The position numbers were made by a program, and so were the translations under genes. Positions 1 to 9,064 of a stretch of DNA of 17,589 bases are shown one piece after another. The first letter of the stretch is position 1, and each line of letters opens with the position of its first letter. The notes under the pieces were generated by a model. The model was given only the letters and a program-made list of their open reading frames with translations, was not told the origin of the DNA and searched no databases. The stretch is taken from the NCBI GenBank assembly GCA_022592435.1, contig JABYQS010000590.1, forward strand, positions 1-17,589. Direction: 5' to 3'. The DNA is from Cerioporus squamosus. Lineage: Eukaryota; Basidiomycota; Agaricomycetes; Polyporales; Polyporaceae.

Positions 1-1866
1 TGCGCCGGCAAAGCTGTATCCTGCGAGAATCATGTGAGCGTGAGCGTCGTTGCCCGAAGACAGACCAGCCAGACGGACAGCGTGCGCACCTGTCAGTGTT
101 TCCCGACGTCGTCGTGCCGAGCCTGGATGGATACGAACTCAGAGTCTCAGTCATGAGCCGCGACGAGGCCGCCCCTCTCGTCCCAGGAACGCTCCCGCAT
201 CTGACGAGGGGGGCCGTGGTTCGAGACGTTCTTCGGGTCCGGCGAGCTCGATTCTGACTTGAGGGCGCGAGACTTGGAAGTTCAGACTCAGAGTCGCGGG
301 TGGTCGTGCACGTACCATGGGGAGAACCACGTCGGACGCACGCCGGCAGGATGAGAGAAACATACTATATTGCGTACTTACTGTGTTATAGAGACACGGA
401 GACAACGCGCACGTATCGCGGCGTACTGGGTGGAGGCCGCGTCGCGTAGTCAGTGATATCGCAACAGGATGACGTCGCGAATGGAGATCGGAGGAAGTGC
501 GCACCTGTCGTCCAGAACTGGTACCGCGGCCGGTAAGCCCTGGCCCAGCGGCCGGCACGGAGCGAACACGATCCTGGAAAGCGGTAGCCCGTGCGCGGCG
601 TGTGGCGTGTTTGTCCTGCACCGGACGCGGATAAGTAGCTGGATGGAGGCGGCGTTACTCCCCAGCGCTCGCTGCCCTCACCTGTTCGTCACCCATTCCC
701 TCTCCGCTCTATCCTCTGTCCATCTTGCCGCCGCCGCACCTCAGCACGCTGCTCGCTGCTTCCACCGCGTCGTCCTTCATCCCTCAGGCTTGCCTCGTCC
801 CTCGTTGCCCATCCGCCCGCACCAGCCCACGACGTCCGCCTCCGCCTGTTCATGAGGCACACCGCCAAGCCCCACCCCTGCCTCTCGACGTCGAAGGCGG
901 CACCGACGGCTTCGGACGCCTACGAGCTGGTCAATCCCCGACGGATTGATCTAAAATCTCAGGTTAGAGTTTCAAACTCTTCCGGACCGGACGCGAGAGC
1001 TCACTATGCGCATGATGTGGACAGGTTCGGCCGCAAGTACATGGTTTTTTGAGCGAGCCGAGGCTGCACTCAAGCGACGAAAGAGAAGCACGGTCCCTGA
1101 TACGGTCGTGCGATAAGTACGTACGTAGCCCTACATAGCTGTGTCGTATGAGAGCACGCCGCGAGGGTCTCTGCAGTCTTAAAGCGAGCTTCACGTCGTG
1201 ACAAGATGCGTGGAGTAGCGCACCTGGACAAGGGGCTGGTTAGTCAGTCAGTAGTTAGTGAGGCTTGGGGTTTGGTGTGTATTTACTGGTGCCGTGCACG
1301 CTTTGTGAGATGGGCTTGCCCGTACGCACGACCATGAAAGATGCGCGCCCCGGGTATTAGCCTGAGGAGGACGCAATCTCAGGGAGGACAGCGACGGCTA
1401 CAAAGGCCTGCGTGACGTCAAGGACAGTTCAGAGAGTGAATGGAAACGCGATGAGAAAGGACGTACCATAACACAATGACGCTGGGGTGATGTCGGGACC
1501 GCAGCCCCACGACGTGAAGTGCGCGGACGGCATGAGTAGCTGGCGAAGACCTTGTTCAGCCGTCCGGAATGCTGCTGCAACAAGTCGTACGAGCATCGGG
1601 GTCGGGATGGGTGGCAGAAAGGGGGAAGTCTCGGGTAGGGGGCGCGTAGCACGTCGAAAGACTCACTTATTCGCTCATACTCGAGGAATGCCTGCGCATG
1701 TCACTCTCGCTCGTTATCTCCGCAGATGCTGTTGTACTGCACACGAATGCATTCGACGACACTTGGGTCGACTAGTCAGTAGGGAGCAGATGCTCACGGA
1801 ACCATGGCGCGGCGCAAGGGAAGAAGCGTGGGCCACCAGAACGGGTGTCTCGACAAGGGAGAGAGG
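1..1866. other. GC-rich region, no supportable gene
   Basis: Several overlapping open frames cross this stretch on both strands, but they are Arg/Ser/Pro-rich, resemble no family I know, and none is favoured by convincing introns or motifs. A pyrimidine-rich tract at about 640-800 resembles the 5' leaders of fungal genes, and a short frame at 852-1052 follows it, but I cannot tie these to a product. I see no RNA gene or recognisable mobile element here. Confidence 0.5.
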
Positions 1867-1931
1867 GTGGGGGCAGGCGGCGGATGCAGGGTGGAGGCAG
1901 GCGGCGGCTGCGGGGTGGAGGCGCAGGCGAC
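1867..1931 (+). repeat. 24-base minisatellite, about 2.7 copies
   Basis: Three successive units start at 1867, 1891 and 1915. The first two are 24 bases and the third is partial (17 bases). The unit begins GTGG(G/A)GGCAGGCGGCGG. Copies 1 and 2 differ at only a few positions. The array lies about 77 bases outside the outer end of the left inverted-repeat arm and has no counterpart beyond the right arm. Confidence 0.75.
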
Positions 1932-2371
1932 AAGTGACTTGCAGTGGAGAGAGAGCCTGTGCAGGGCGTGAGCGAGACAGGTGTGCGTCCAAGGCCGTTG
2001 CAAAACGTCAACCATAGGCCGTATCATCTTGGAACACGACGATCTACACTGGGACCTTGTTCCATCGAGGTTAGCGGAGATCAGGAGACGATACGCTGCT
2101 GTGACGTACCTTGCAGGTTTCGACTGGACCTCACGTCGATATCATATCCACACAGGCTAGATAGAGCACCTTGGATGATCCTTGCAATCTACCGACCGCA
2201 CGCTGTCGACGTGGCAGGACACCACACCTCCTGGCCGGTGCAACCATGCGCTGGTCAAGAGCACACGAGTCAGCGTCAGTCTCCTGCTGCAACGAACAAG
2301 AGAGAACTGCTAACCGTGTTGATATCTGGCTCAGTTATAGGGCGGCGACGGCCAGGTGATGGCCTTGGCGA

Positions 2372-2443
2372 GGTCGGTGCTCCACATGCGTCCAGAGCGT
2401 GCGACTGCAAGCCGCCGCGCGTCTGCACGCCTTGCAGTTCCGG
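2372..2443 (+). repeat. Internal direct repeat, copy A (left arm)
   Basis: A 72-base unit starting GGTCGGTGCTCCACATGCG that recurs at 2541-2611, 169 bases later, with about 8-9 differences by eye. It contains GCATGC-like and hairpin-prone GCTCC..GGAGC stretches. Because it sits inside the arm it is also present, inverted, at 8630-8701. Confidence 0.8.
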
Positions 2444-2540
2444 CAGAAAAAAGGTAAGGACCAAGCGTTGACCAGAGAAGAGGAAGGCTAGCAGAAGGAC
2501 AGCGGTCAAGCAGTGCGCGGGCGAGGATGATGGATGGCAT

Positions 2541-2611
2541 GGTCGGTGCTCCGCATGCGTCCGGAGCGTGCGGCTGCACACCGCCGCCCGTCTGCACGCC
2601 TTGCAATCCGG
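2541..2611 (+). repeat. Internal direct repeat, copy B (left arm)
   Basis: The second copy of the unit at 2372-2443, one base shorter near its end. It carries the short inverted motif GCTCCGCATGCGTCCGGAGC, which could form a 6-base-pair hairpin. Its inverted counterpart in the right arm is 8462-8532. A weaker third match, with GGAGCGCCGCATGC, lies near 2685-2700. Confidence 0.8.
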
Positions 2612-2843
2612 ACTATGGCGTCCTCGAGAGACAAGGTAGGCTGGAAGGAGGACATACTCAAGCTCAATCCTCAAGCAGTGATGGCGGAGCGCCGCATGCA
2701 ACGTACGCGGACGCGCACCCCGCCCCGCCCTCGCTGACAAAGCTGCACAGCGCGTCAACTTGCCCCATATGGCATGTCCCTCTACGACGCGGACTCGGAC
2801 TTGCTCTCCTTGCAACTGGCCGCGGCCGGGTCTGCTCTCGCTC

Positions 2844-3091
2844 TCTGCGGTAGTACAGATACCCCCATACCTCTACGATATTCGAAGTGTATAATATTTC
2901 TTCGTAATCCTCCGTGCTCATAGGTTCTTACCTACCTGATATGTACTGTGACAAGCATTTGTCGCGCGCGAGTGCGTCGAATGTATCGATCACCGTGAAG
3001 CTTACCATCGGCCACCAGTAGTCTGGACTCTGCGGTACATTGTTATCCAAACAAATGTTCTGTGCGCAGTGTGACTCGCCCCGGCCCTCAT
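2844..3091. other. Short unique spacer inside the left arm
   Basis: The stretch lies between the inner edge of the left repeat arm and the stop codon of the minus-strand F-box-like gene at 3092. It is AT-richer than the arm and probably holds that gene's 3' untranslated end. I see no gene in it. Confidence 0.5.
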
Positions 3092-4406
3092 CTATTCCCG
3101 CATACAGGACATCCTCCTGGCTCCCATCGCATAGACGAACTCCCGACAAACCCGAGGAAGATCCGAATCGAACCTAAAAACCCGGTTAGTACCAGAGAAC
3201 CATTTCTTGACTTCTTTCGAGCACTTACAGAGACCACTCCTGTGCATTGCCGCCTAACCTATCCCGCTCCGTCTGGAGACACAGCGTGAGGTAACGGGTG
3301 ACATAGGCGAGAAGGTCTTCGTCTCCGATGAGGTAGCTGTAACCGAGAAGATCGCTGTTGACCGTGCTGAATCGCATGACCGCGCCCTTTGACCGATTGA
3401 GTTGCATATTCCAATTCGTCACCGAGACCGGATCATGGAGCACAGGCGAAGAGTGGGAGTTCAGGGGCCGCGGAGGGTTGACACCGGAAGTATCAAGCTG
3501 CACGACCCAACTTGTGTCGTCATCTACCCATCGCCAACCGAGAGGAAAGGCAGAGCATGGGCCATATAATTGGGTGGAGTTGGCGGGAGTGGTGAGTATG
3601 ACATTGAAGCCTCGCTCCATGTATTTTGCCAGCGCTTCGCCACGGTTTCTGTAGATGCCCTTCGTCGACGAGCTCAGCAGCGTAGTCCGCTCTTCTAGGG
3701 TTGCGCGGGGAAAGAGACAGTATGCTGACTCATAGCTGATCACGTTCATCGCGCACGCTTGAAGATGTAACCGTCAGTGCGTATACCACACGGCATGATA
3801 GCATGAAGTCGTACTGGAGTGAGAGCTGAGGACTATTTCCATAGGGGCATTCCCTGCAACGACGAGCTTCACAGTCTTCGTCCCATTGTGCGCAGCCGAA
3901 GTCTTCTGGAAAGTCATGACTGACGCAATACCGTCCAGCGCATTCGGCATTCCTGGAGCCATACCGATAGAGTTGAAGATAGTAATCTCGAAATCCGGAT
4001 GCTGATATGAAGCCGGAACGAAACGGTACCCAGCGCTGATCAACCACCTCCCCACTTCTCGCCTGTGTCGCATGTGCACTATGATATCAAGACCAGCCTT
4101 CGGAATTTCGGACCTGTCGAAGAATTGCAGTACAAATGATCCCGCGATGAGGGCGCCCGTTTGCGCTTGGAGGGACCGGAATGCTAGGGGGTCGTTGAAG
4201 AAGTGACTGAGACGACGATTGATGTTGAAGCTGTAAGCAATGCGCATGTAGTCATGTACAGCCGCATAGGTCGTACGACAGACTCTTGCGAGCCGTAACA
4301 TCATTGCTGGAGAACAGAATGAGAGGATCCTGTCGTATACGACCACTACGGTCATGACTTTGTCTGCGAGTAGATTCTGCTGTTGCGTGAGCTTCTCCAT
4401 ACGCAT
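3092..4406 (-). CDS. F-box-like protein with a degenerate nucleotidyltransferase-like segment
   Basis: Three exons on the minus strand: 4406-3815, 3757-3229 and 3173-3092, giving 400 residues. Introns are 3814-3758 (57 bases, phase 1, GTACGA..CAAG) and 3228-3174 (55 bases, phase 2, GTAAGT donor, TACTAACC branch, TTTTTAG acceptor). Removing them joins HS|TCAMNVISYE and EWSL|FDSDLPRVCREF, which read as continuous protein. Residues 24-55 (DRILSFCSPAMMLRLARVCR) look like an F-box-like helical motif. Residues about 86-110 (LIAGSFVLQFF.., then GLDIIV) have the GS..DLD layout of the minimal nucleotidyltransferase fold, but the first Asp is Gly, so catalysis is unlikely. I recognise this as a multi-copy, uncharacterised agaricomycete family; no function is established. 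The start could instead be Met18 (4355), which sits closer to the F-box-like part. A TATATA lies at about 4499-4505, some 95 bases upstream of the first start. Confidence 0.85.
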
Positions 4407-4498
4407 ACCTCATGATGATTAGACGTACGCCCGATTTGACAGCCGAAGACATGACTCAGTGGACTGAAGGACAACATCTACGGTCGCAGTTGAACCTA

Positions 4499-4505
4499 AT
4501 ATATA
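4499..4505 (-). promoter_or_regulatory. Possible TATA box of the F-box-like gene
   Basis: The minus strand reads GCTATATATTAGG here, about 95 bases before the start at 4406, or about 145 bases before the alternative start at 4355. The spacing suits a fungal TATA element with a short 5' leader. The support is positional only. Confidence 0.35.
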
Positions 4506-4810
4506 GCTAGCGGCCAATCAGAAAGACACTAGAGTCTCCAGCACGACGGGCCTAGTCTTGAGTACCTCGGACTTACCGTAAGTGGCATGTGCAGCTCTCT
4601 CTCGCGGAGCACTGGCCATAGTGAGCTCGACGTAGCCATGGCCGAGGCCTAGGATGGAAGTTCGAGTACAGTGAAGACCTAAGACGGAAAGAGGTTACTT
4701 ACTACAGCACACGTGCGTGAACCGTGTGACTACGCGTATATCGGATCAGTCCGGACGCCCCGGACGTCCCCGCTTAGCGCTAGCGCTGCCACCATCCGAA
4801 TACGGTGTCT

Positions 4811-4849
4811 CTCCTCCTCCTCCTCCTCCTCCTCCTCCTCCTCCTCCTC
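4811..4849 (+). repeat. (CTC)13 microsatellite
   Basis: Thirteen perfect CTC triplets, 39 bases, followed at once by degenerate AGGCCTC repeats (about 4849-4876). Depending on frame it would encode poly-Pro, poly-Ser or poly-Leu. It lies in the intergenic stretch between two minus-strand genes and is probably length-variable. Confidence 0.95.
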
Positions 4850-5306
4850 AGGCCTCAGGCCTCAGCTACAGGCCTCGCCAGCGCTACAACCTCTGCGAGA
4901 ACGGTCGTATGTTATTCTGTCCGCGGCTCTTCGGAACGGGTATGTTCGTGATTGCGCCACGTCAGATCAGTGCATAGCTCATGATGCAATGTCGTTCAAG
5001 TGGTCTGAGCTTGGCACGCGGGAGTGCGAGGAGCCCATTCCTTCCGAGCACGTCCTCGGCCTTCCACGCAGCTGTCGTCATTATTTTTTACGAGTTTGGC
5101 TTGGTACGTCCATCGACCAGCTAGCAGCTAGTGCTCAGATGTCTCTTCGCAGTCGCGTGGGTACGCTGTGTAACTACTACATACGAGCTCCGCGGACACA
5201 TTCAGGCGCTCCTCGAATTCTCCATTGAGCGCAACTATGCGTCTGAATCACTTGCGATCACTATGTTAAGCCGCTGTCGTATGCACTATGCAAGGTCCTC
5301 CGAGTC

Positions 5307-6081
5307 TTACACCTCTTCCTCCAGCGTGCCCCATGTACGTTCCAGCTCATCCTGCATCTCTTTGATACTGCCGAGGATTGAATCTAACAGATCGAGGTCG
5401 AGCTCGTTCTTCATACTAACTCCTATGCTCGGTGATCCAAGCCGTCCGGGGCTCTGGGTAACCCCAAAAGCGGCGATGAACTTCCACAAGGACTTCCTAT
5501 CCGCCAAACGGATGTGCAACATCTCTGGCAGCGTACCCATCGACTTGATGATAACTTCCGATGATACCTTAGGTCGTAAGATAGTTAGTCACTTCATACT
5601 CTCAGAGTATGCTCCTTACGTCCGACAATTCCATCACCAATTGCGCTTGGCTCATATCGAAAAAGTAGAGACCACTCGCAGTCCGAACTTCGAGGTTCAC
5701 TGTGGATCACGAGAAGACATCAAACTGTCGGCCCCATTCAGTAGAGCACAATGGATACATACAAGGCGTGCCGGGAGACCCTCGAAGCCGCAAAGAAGCT
5801 TCTTCCCATCGTCCTCGGCTAGCGTCACCAATGGGTACTAACCCATGATGCGAGTCGTGAGATCGCTGTCTTGAAATGCTGCATCAGTTCAGTATGAAAG
5901 CTGGATTGGAGAGCGTAACTCACGGGGTGGTGGCCATCATATCTTTCATCGAGGATCTTCCGAAGTACCAATCTTCCACAGCATTAAATGTGGACGACCT
6001 CTTGAGCGGATGACATGGACCATGTCGCAGATGAACTCTCCACTTTTGGTAGTTCGCCGATACATCTTCCTCCTTCCACAT
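5307..6081 (-). CDS. Hypothetical protein, 204 residues, acidic helical C-terminus
   Basis: Four exons on the minus strand: 6081-5924, 5878-5763, 5699-5620 and 5567-5307. Introns are 45, 63 and 52 bases with donors GTGAGT, GTATGT and GTAAGG. Candidate branch motifs are TACTGAAC in the first, ACTGAAT in the second and ACTAACT in the third. Phases 2, 1 and 0 agree across all junctions. The start is the first ATG in frame (MWKEEDVSANYQKWRV); an in-frame TAA lies a short way upstream. The middle is basic and aromatic (RHGPCHPLKRSS.., EDWYFG). The last about 30 residues (DLDLLDSILGSIKEMQDELE..) are acidic and amphipathic, probably a helix or short coiled coil. I do not recognise the family. It is divergently paired with the WD40 gene starting at 6171. 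A competing plus-strand frame covers 5131-5841 but lacks comparable splice signals. The second exon is the least certain part. Confidence 0.6.
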
Positions 6082-6170
6082 ATAGGCTTTTCGTCCGCAT
6101 GCGCCCCTGATTTATGTCCTCGGGATGAGACAACGAGAAGGTTTCACATCCCCGCCCCCGCCTCTATAAC
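6082..6170. promoter_or_regulatory. Shared divergent promoter region, 89 bases
   Basis: This is the only DNA between the start codons of the minus-strand gene (6081) and the plus-strand WD40 gene (6171), so it must contain both 5' leaders or a shared bidirectional promoter. A C-rich tract (6150-6162, CCCCGCCCCCGCC) could bind a GC-box-type factor. CCTCTATAAC lies just before the plus-strand start. No clear TATA element at a normal distance is visible for either gene. Confidence 0.45.
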
Positions 6171-7862
6171 ATGACAGCTACATCAATCGTGACTCAAAAT
6201 CATACTGGGAGATTGACCAAAACGGCTTCCACTAGGCACAAGATTACGCAATTAACCTATAGTCCAGATGGGGACGTTGTCATCTCCTTGGGTACATATG
6301 AAGCCTGAGCGCAGATCTCAATGAAGTGCCCGAGTCAACTGAGCTGACCGCTTACGTATTCTAGGCCTCGATGGTGCGGTCAACTTCTGGTGCACAAAGA
6401 GTGGGGCAAAACTGGCCAAGTGCGCTCACCCGACATCTCGAGTGGTAGCGGTATGTTGTGCGAGAACCCCGGAAGGGGAGCCAGCCATGGGGACTGTCTG
6501 CAGGGAGGGTGTCGCCGGTATATGGAAACTCACTAGATCATGGCTGCCTCTGGGAGCCACCCTCACATTTGAAGTCGCGTATGTCGGTTGGGAAGCGGTG
6601 AGCGACGCTCGCCTTGCCTTCAGCTTTCACTGTGGGACACTCGCGGCCTCTTCTTCTGGAAGTGTCAAGGTATGGTCTCTTGCGGAGGAAGGTGCGGTTG
6701 AATGGGAAGCGGGGATACGTGACATGCTGTAGCAATTCATTGTCAGGTTCTGCGAAGTGGAGCATCAACTCGTTGCACGATGGAACCGAGGTATCGCACC
6801 TGCACTTTCCTGTCACAACCACCGGAAGAACTCGTCGCAATGAGGCAGAAAGAACTAACATACTCCTTATTTTCTACGGGACACGAGGGCTCCTGTGAGT
6901 CTGCAGTATCCTTCATACGAGCTATACTGATGGCTGCTGCGGTGGTAGACTCGAGTTAGACGTGTCCTCGGGGTGCATTATGGGCAAATACAACCTCGTC
7001 AGCCCATTGTGAGAGCATCGTCCCTGCTCTGCCCGTCATTATCCCGCCTGACGATTCTCTCTTACACGCAGCAGTTCGGCTGCAGTGTCTCCTAAAGGGA
7101 ACATCATTGTGTTGCATATGGGCGATGGGATATCAATCTATCACTCACCAGTACCAGGAGAGACCCGACCATATACCCTGGCGGGTAAAATACCGGTTCA
7201 ATCAACCAGAACAGGCGATATATCGATGGCTTCTTGTCTCAATGACGAGGCGATCATATTCCATGACTATGCAGGCCGGCTGTACCTGTATGACTGTATG
7301 ACCGGCCAGGAACTGTGCACCATACAAACCGAACTTGGTGAGTGGCCGGTGCTTTCCCGCTATTATTATACATTCAGTAATCGAATTGTACAGGACCAGT
7401 GCACTGCGTGACCGTAAGTCTCTCATTCTCCGATGATACCTAATCCCTTATTCGCACGTTCAGGGACGCATGACCGCAAAGACGCGTACGAAGACGACGT
7501 ACCTGGTGTGCGTAGGCAAGATTTTCCGGTCTAAGCGTGGGGCCGCAAGAAATGTGATAGAATTTTGGATTGGTACGTCAACTATTCTTGAACCTGACTT
7601 GCGTGCAGACGTTGAAAGAGCACTAGTGGAGGTGAATAGGAGTAAAAACACAGCAGTCGGAAGTCGGAAGACAAACACGGTCACTTACGAAGAGACCCGA
7701 GGAGGTGTGATGTGCATGGACGCACAGACGCATGAAGACGTGCATGGACTTCCTGATGGGACTGCACTCGAAAGATGGCGGCGCACCCTGGAGACAATCT
7801 TAGCTGAGCTCATATGTTTGGTCTTGACCTTAGCCGCGTTGGCCATTTGGGTAGTCAAGTAG
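6171..7862 (+). CDS. WD40-repeat protein with C-terminal transmembrane helix
   Basis: Seven exons: 6171-6291, 6365-6691, 6747-6894, 6949-7008, 7072-7337, 7394-7413 and 7464-7862, giving 446 residues. All junction phases agree and introns are 50-73 bases. WD40-like blades are visible: ITQLTYSPDGDVVISLG..GAVNFW (about 26-49), GTVCREGVAGIWKL (about 83-96), LAASSSGSVKVWSL (about 133-146), SSAAVSPKGNIIVLHMGDG, and EAIIFHDYAGRLYLYD. The tail (about 428-445, ELICLVLTLAALAIWVV) is one hydrophobic helix followed by Lys-stop, which suggests a tail-anchored protein with its propeller in the cytosol. WD40 proteins act as scaffolds; no partner is visible. The exon 2/3 junction (donor GTGCGG) is the weakest; some intron is needed there because the frame otherwise stops at about 6732. 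A GTACGT..CAG stretch at 7573-7608 (36 bases) is in frame and could be an optional intron. The acceptor of exon 5 could be 7071 or 7074. Confidence 0.8.
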
Positions 7863-8229
7863 TACATAGGTTGCAGAAGAATTCTGCTCCCGAGGCTCCA
7901 TCGAAACGACGGAGTCCGCTTGTCGGCCGTGAGGGGAGGCGCACTGCCTCGCAACGAATCCAGAGCTACCCGCATTCGTGCGCACGTTCCAATCCCGCAT
8001 ATGACTTGTTAGTGGGCAGGATGTAGGGAGGGGTATTGTGGCCGACGGCGTAAGCGCATACTCGAGGTGAACATGCGGGGAAGATTCATGAACGTAAGGA
8101 TGTGTTCTGCTGAATCCGAGAGAGGCGGGAGCAAGTACACAAACCGATGCGGATGTAGGAGTAAGAGAGGATGAGGCGGGCTGGAGGAAGAGGAGGAGTG
8201 TCAACTCGGACCCTCAGGTAGCAGACACG
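7863..8229. other. Downstream flank of the WD40 gene
   Basis: The 367 bases between the WD40 stop codon and the inner edge of the right repeat arm probably include the 3' untranslated region. Small open frames cross it on both strands, but none has a recognisable motif. I see nothing else here. Confidence 0.5.
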
Positions 8230-9064
8230 GAGCGAGAGCAGACCCGGCCGCGGCCAGTTGCAAGGAGAGCAAGTCCGAGTCCGCGTCGTAGAGGGACATG
8301 CCATATGGGGCAAGTTGACGCGCTGTGCAGCTTTGTCAGCGAGGGCGGGGCGGGGTGCGCGTCCGCGTACGTTGCATGCGGCGCTCCGCCATCACTGCTT
8401 GAGGATTGAGCTTGAGTATGTCCTCCTTCCAGCCTACCTTGTCTCTCGAGGACGCCATAGTCCGGATTGCAAGGCGTGCAGACGGGCGGCGGTGTGCAGC
8501 CGCACGCTCCGGACGCATGCGGAGCACCGACCATGCCATCCATCATCCTCGCCCGCGCACTGCTTGACCGCTGTCCTTCTGCTAGCCTTCCTCTTCTCTG
8601 GTCAACGCTTGGTCCTTACCTTTTTTCTGCCGGAACTGCAAGGCGTGCAGACGCGCGGCGGCTTGCAGTCGCACGCTCTGGACGCATGTGGAGCACCGAC
8701 CTCGCCAAGGCCATCACCTGGCCGTCGCCGCCCTATAACTGAGCCAGATATCAACACGGTTAGCAGTTCTCTCTTGTTCGTTGCAGCAGGAGACTGACGC
8801 TGACTCGTGTGCTCTTGACCAGCGCATGGTTGCACCGGCCAGGAGGTGTGGTGTCCTGCCACGTCGACAGCGTGCGGTCGGTAGATTGCAAGGATCATCC
8901 AAGGTGCTCTATCTAGCCTGTGTGGATATGATACCGACGTGAGGTCCAGTCGAAACCTGCAAGGTACGTCACAGCAGCGTATCGTCTCCTGATCTCCGCT
9001 AACCTCGATGGAACAAGGTCCCAGTGTAGATCGTCGTGTTCCAAGATGATACGGCCTATGGTTG
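8230..9064 (-). repeat. Right arm of the 835-base inverted repeat
   Basis: The reverse complement of 2009-2843, with identical length and the single mismatch at C8934. The outer end (TATGGTTG at 9057-9064) is followed by unique sequence. The 5-10 bases outside the two arms (..AAAACGT on the left, GCGTGGAGG on the right) do not form a convincing target-site duplication. Open frames of up to 179 residues inside the arm mirror those of the left arm and are not called as genes. Confidence 0.95.

Larger units (their letters stand above)
2009..2843 (+). repeat. Left arm of an 835-base inverted repeat
   Basis: The sequence is the reverse complement of 8230-9064. Paired positions sum to 11073 across the whole length, so there is no insertion or deletion between arms. 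The one mismatch I found is A2139 against C8934. Homology stops sharply: at the outer end 2008 does not pair with 9065 and similarity is lost within about 7 bases; at the inner end 2844 does not pair with 8229. The outer end reads CAACCATAGGCCGTATCATC. Long open frames inside the arm occur on both strands and are identical in the two arms, as expected from DNA identity; they show no recognisable domain. Confidence 0.95.
4407..5306. other. Intergenic region between two minus-strand genes
   Basis: It holds the upstream region of the F-box-like gene and the 3' flank of the unknown gene at 6081-5307. A plus-strand open frame at 4717-4977 (86 residues) is mostly a translated CTC microsatellite giving a run of prolines. 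It has no recognisable domain and no supporting introns, so I do not call it a gene. Confidence 0.5.

Noticed and set aside
151..621. A 156-residue minus-strand protein at the left edge
   Set aside because: Its composition is Arg/Ser-rich and typical of chance frames in GC-rich DNA. There is no domain, and a competing plus-strand frame overlaps it.
3164..3174. A B-box-like GGTTCGATTCG on the minus strand
   Set aside because: It has one mismatch, no A box, and coincides with the acceptor and start of the last exon of the F-box-like gene.
4717..4977. A proline-rich plus-strand protein of 86 residues
   Set aside because: The proline run is the translated CTC microsatellite and the rest shows no domain or supporting splice sites.
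5131..5841. A 236-residue plus-strand protein
   Set aside because: It overlaps the minus-strand gene at 6081-5307, which has three phase-consistent introns with good signals. The plus-strand frame has only length in its favour.
6451..6503. A 53-base intron (GTATGT..CTGCAG) in WD40 exon 2
   Set aside because: Its removal shifts the frame into an early stop, whereas read-through keeps a WD40-like segment ending GVAGIWKL.
8258..8797. The 179-residue open frame present in both repeat arms as a duplicated gene
   Set aside because: Identity simply follows from the DNA repeat. Other frames on both strands are equally open, and no domain, intron or start context favours this one.
2009..9064. A classical terminal-inverted-repeat DNA transposon or LTR retroelement
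   Set aside because: No transposase, integrase or reverse transcriptase motif lies between the arms, the repeats are inverted rather than direct, and the flanks (..AAAACGT and GCGTGGAGG) show no clear target-site duplication.
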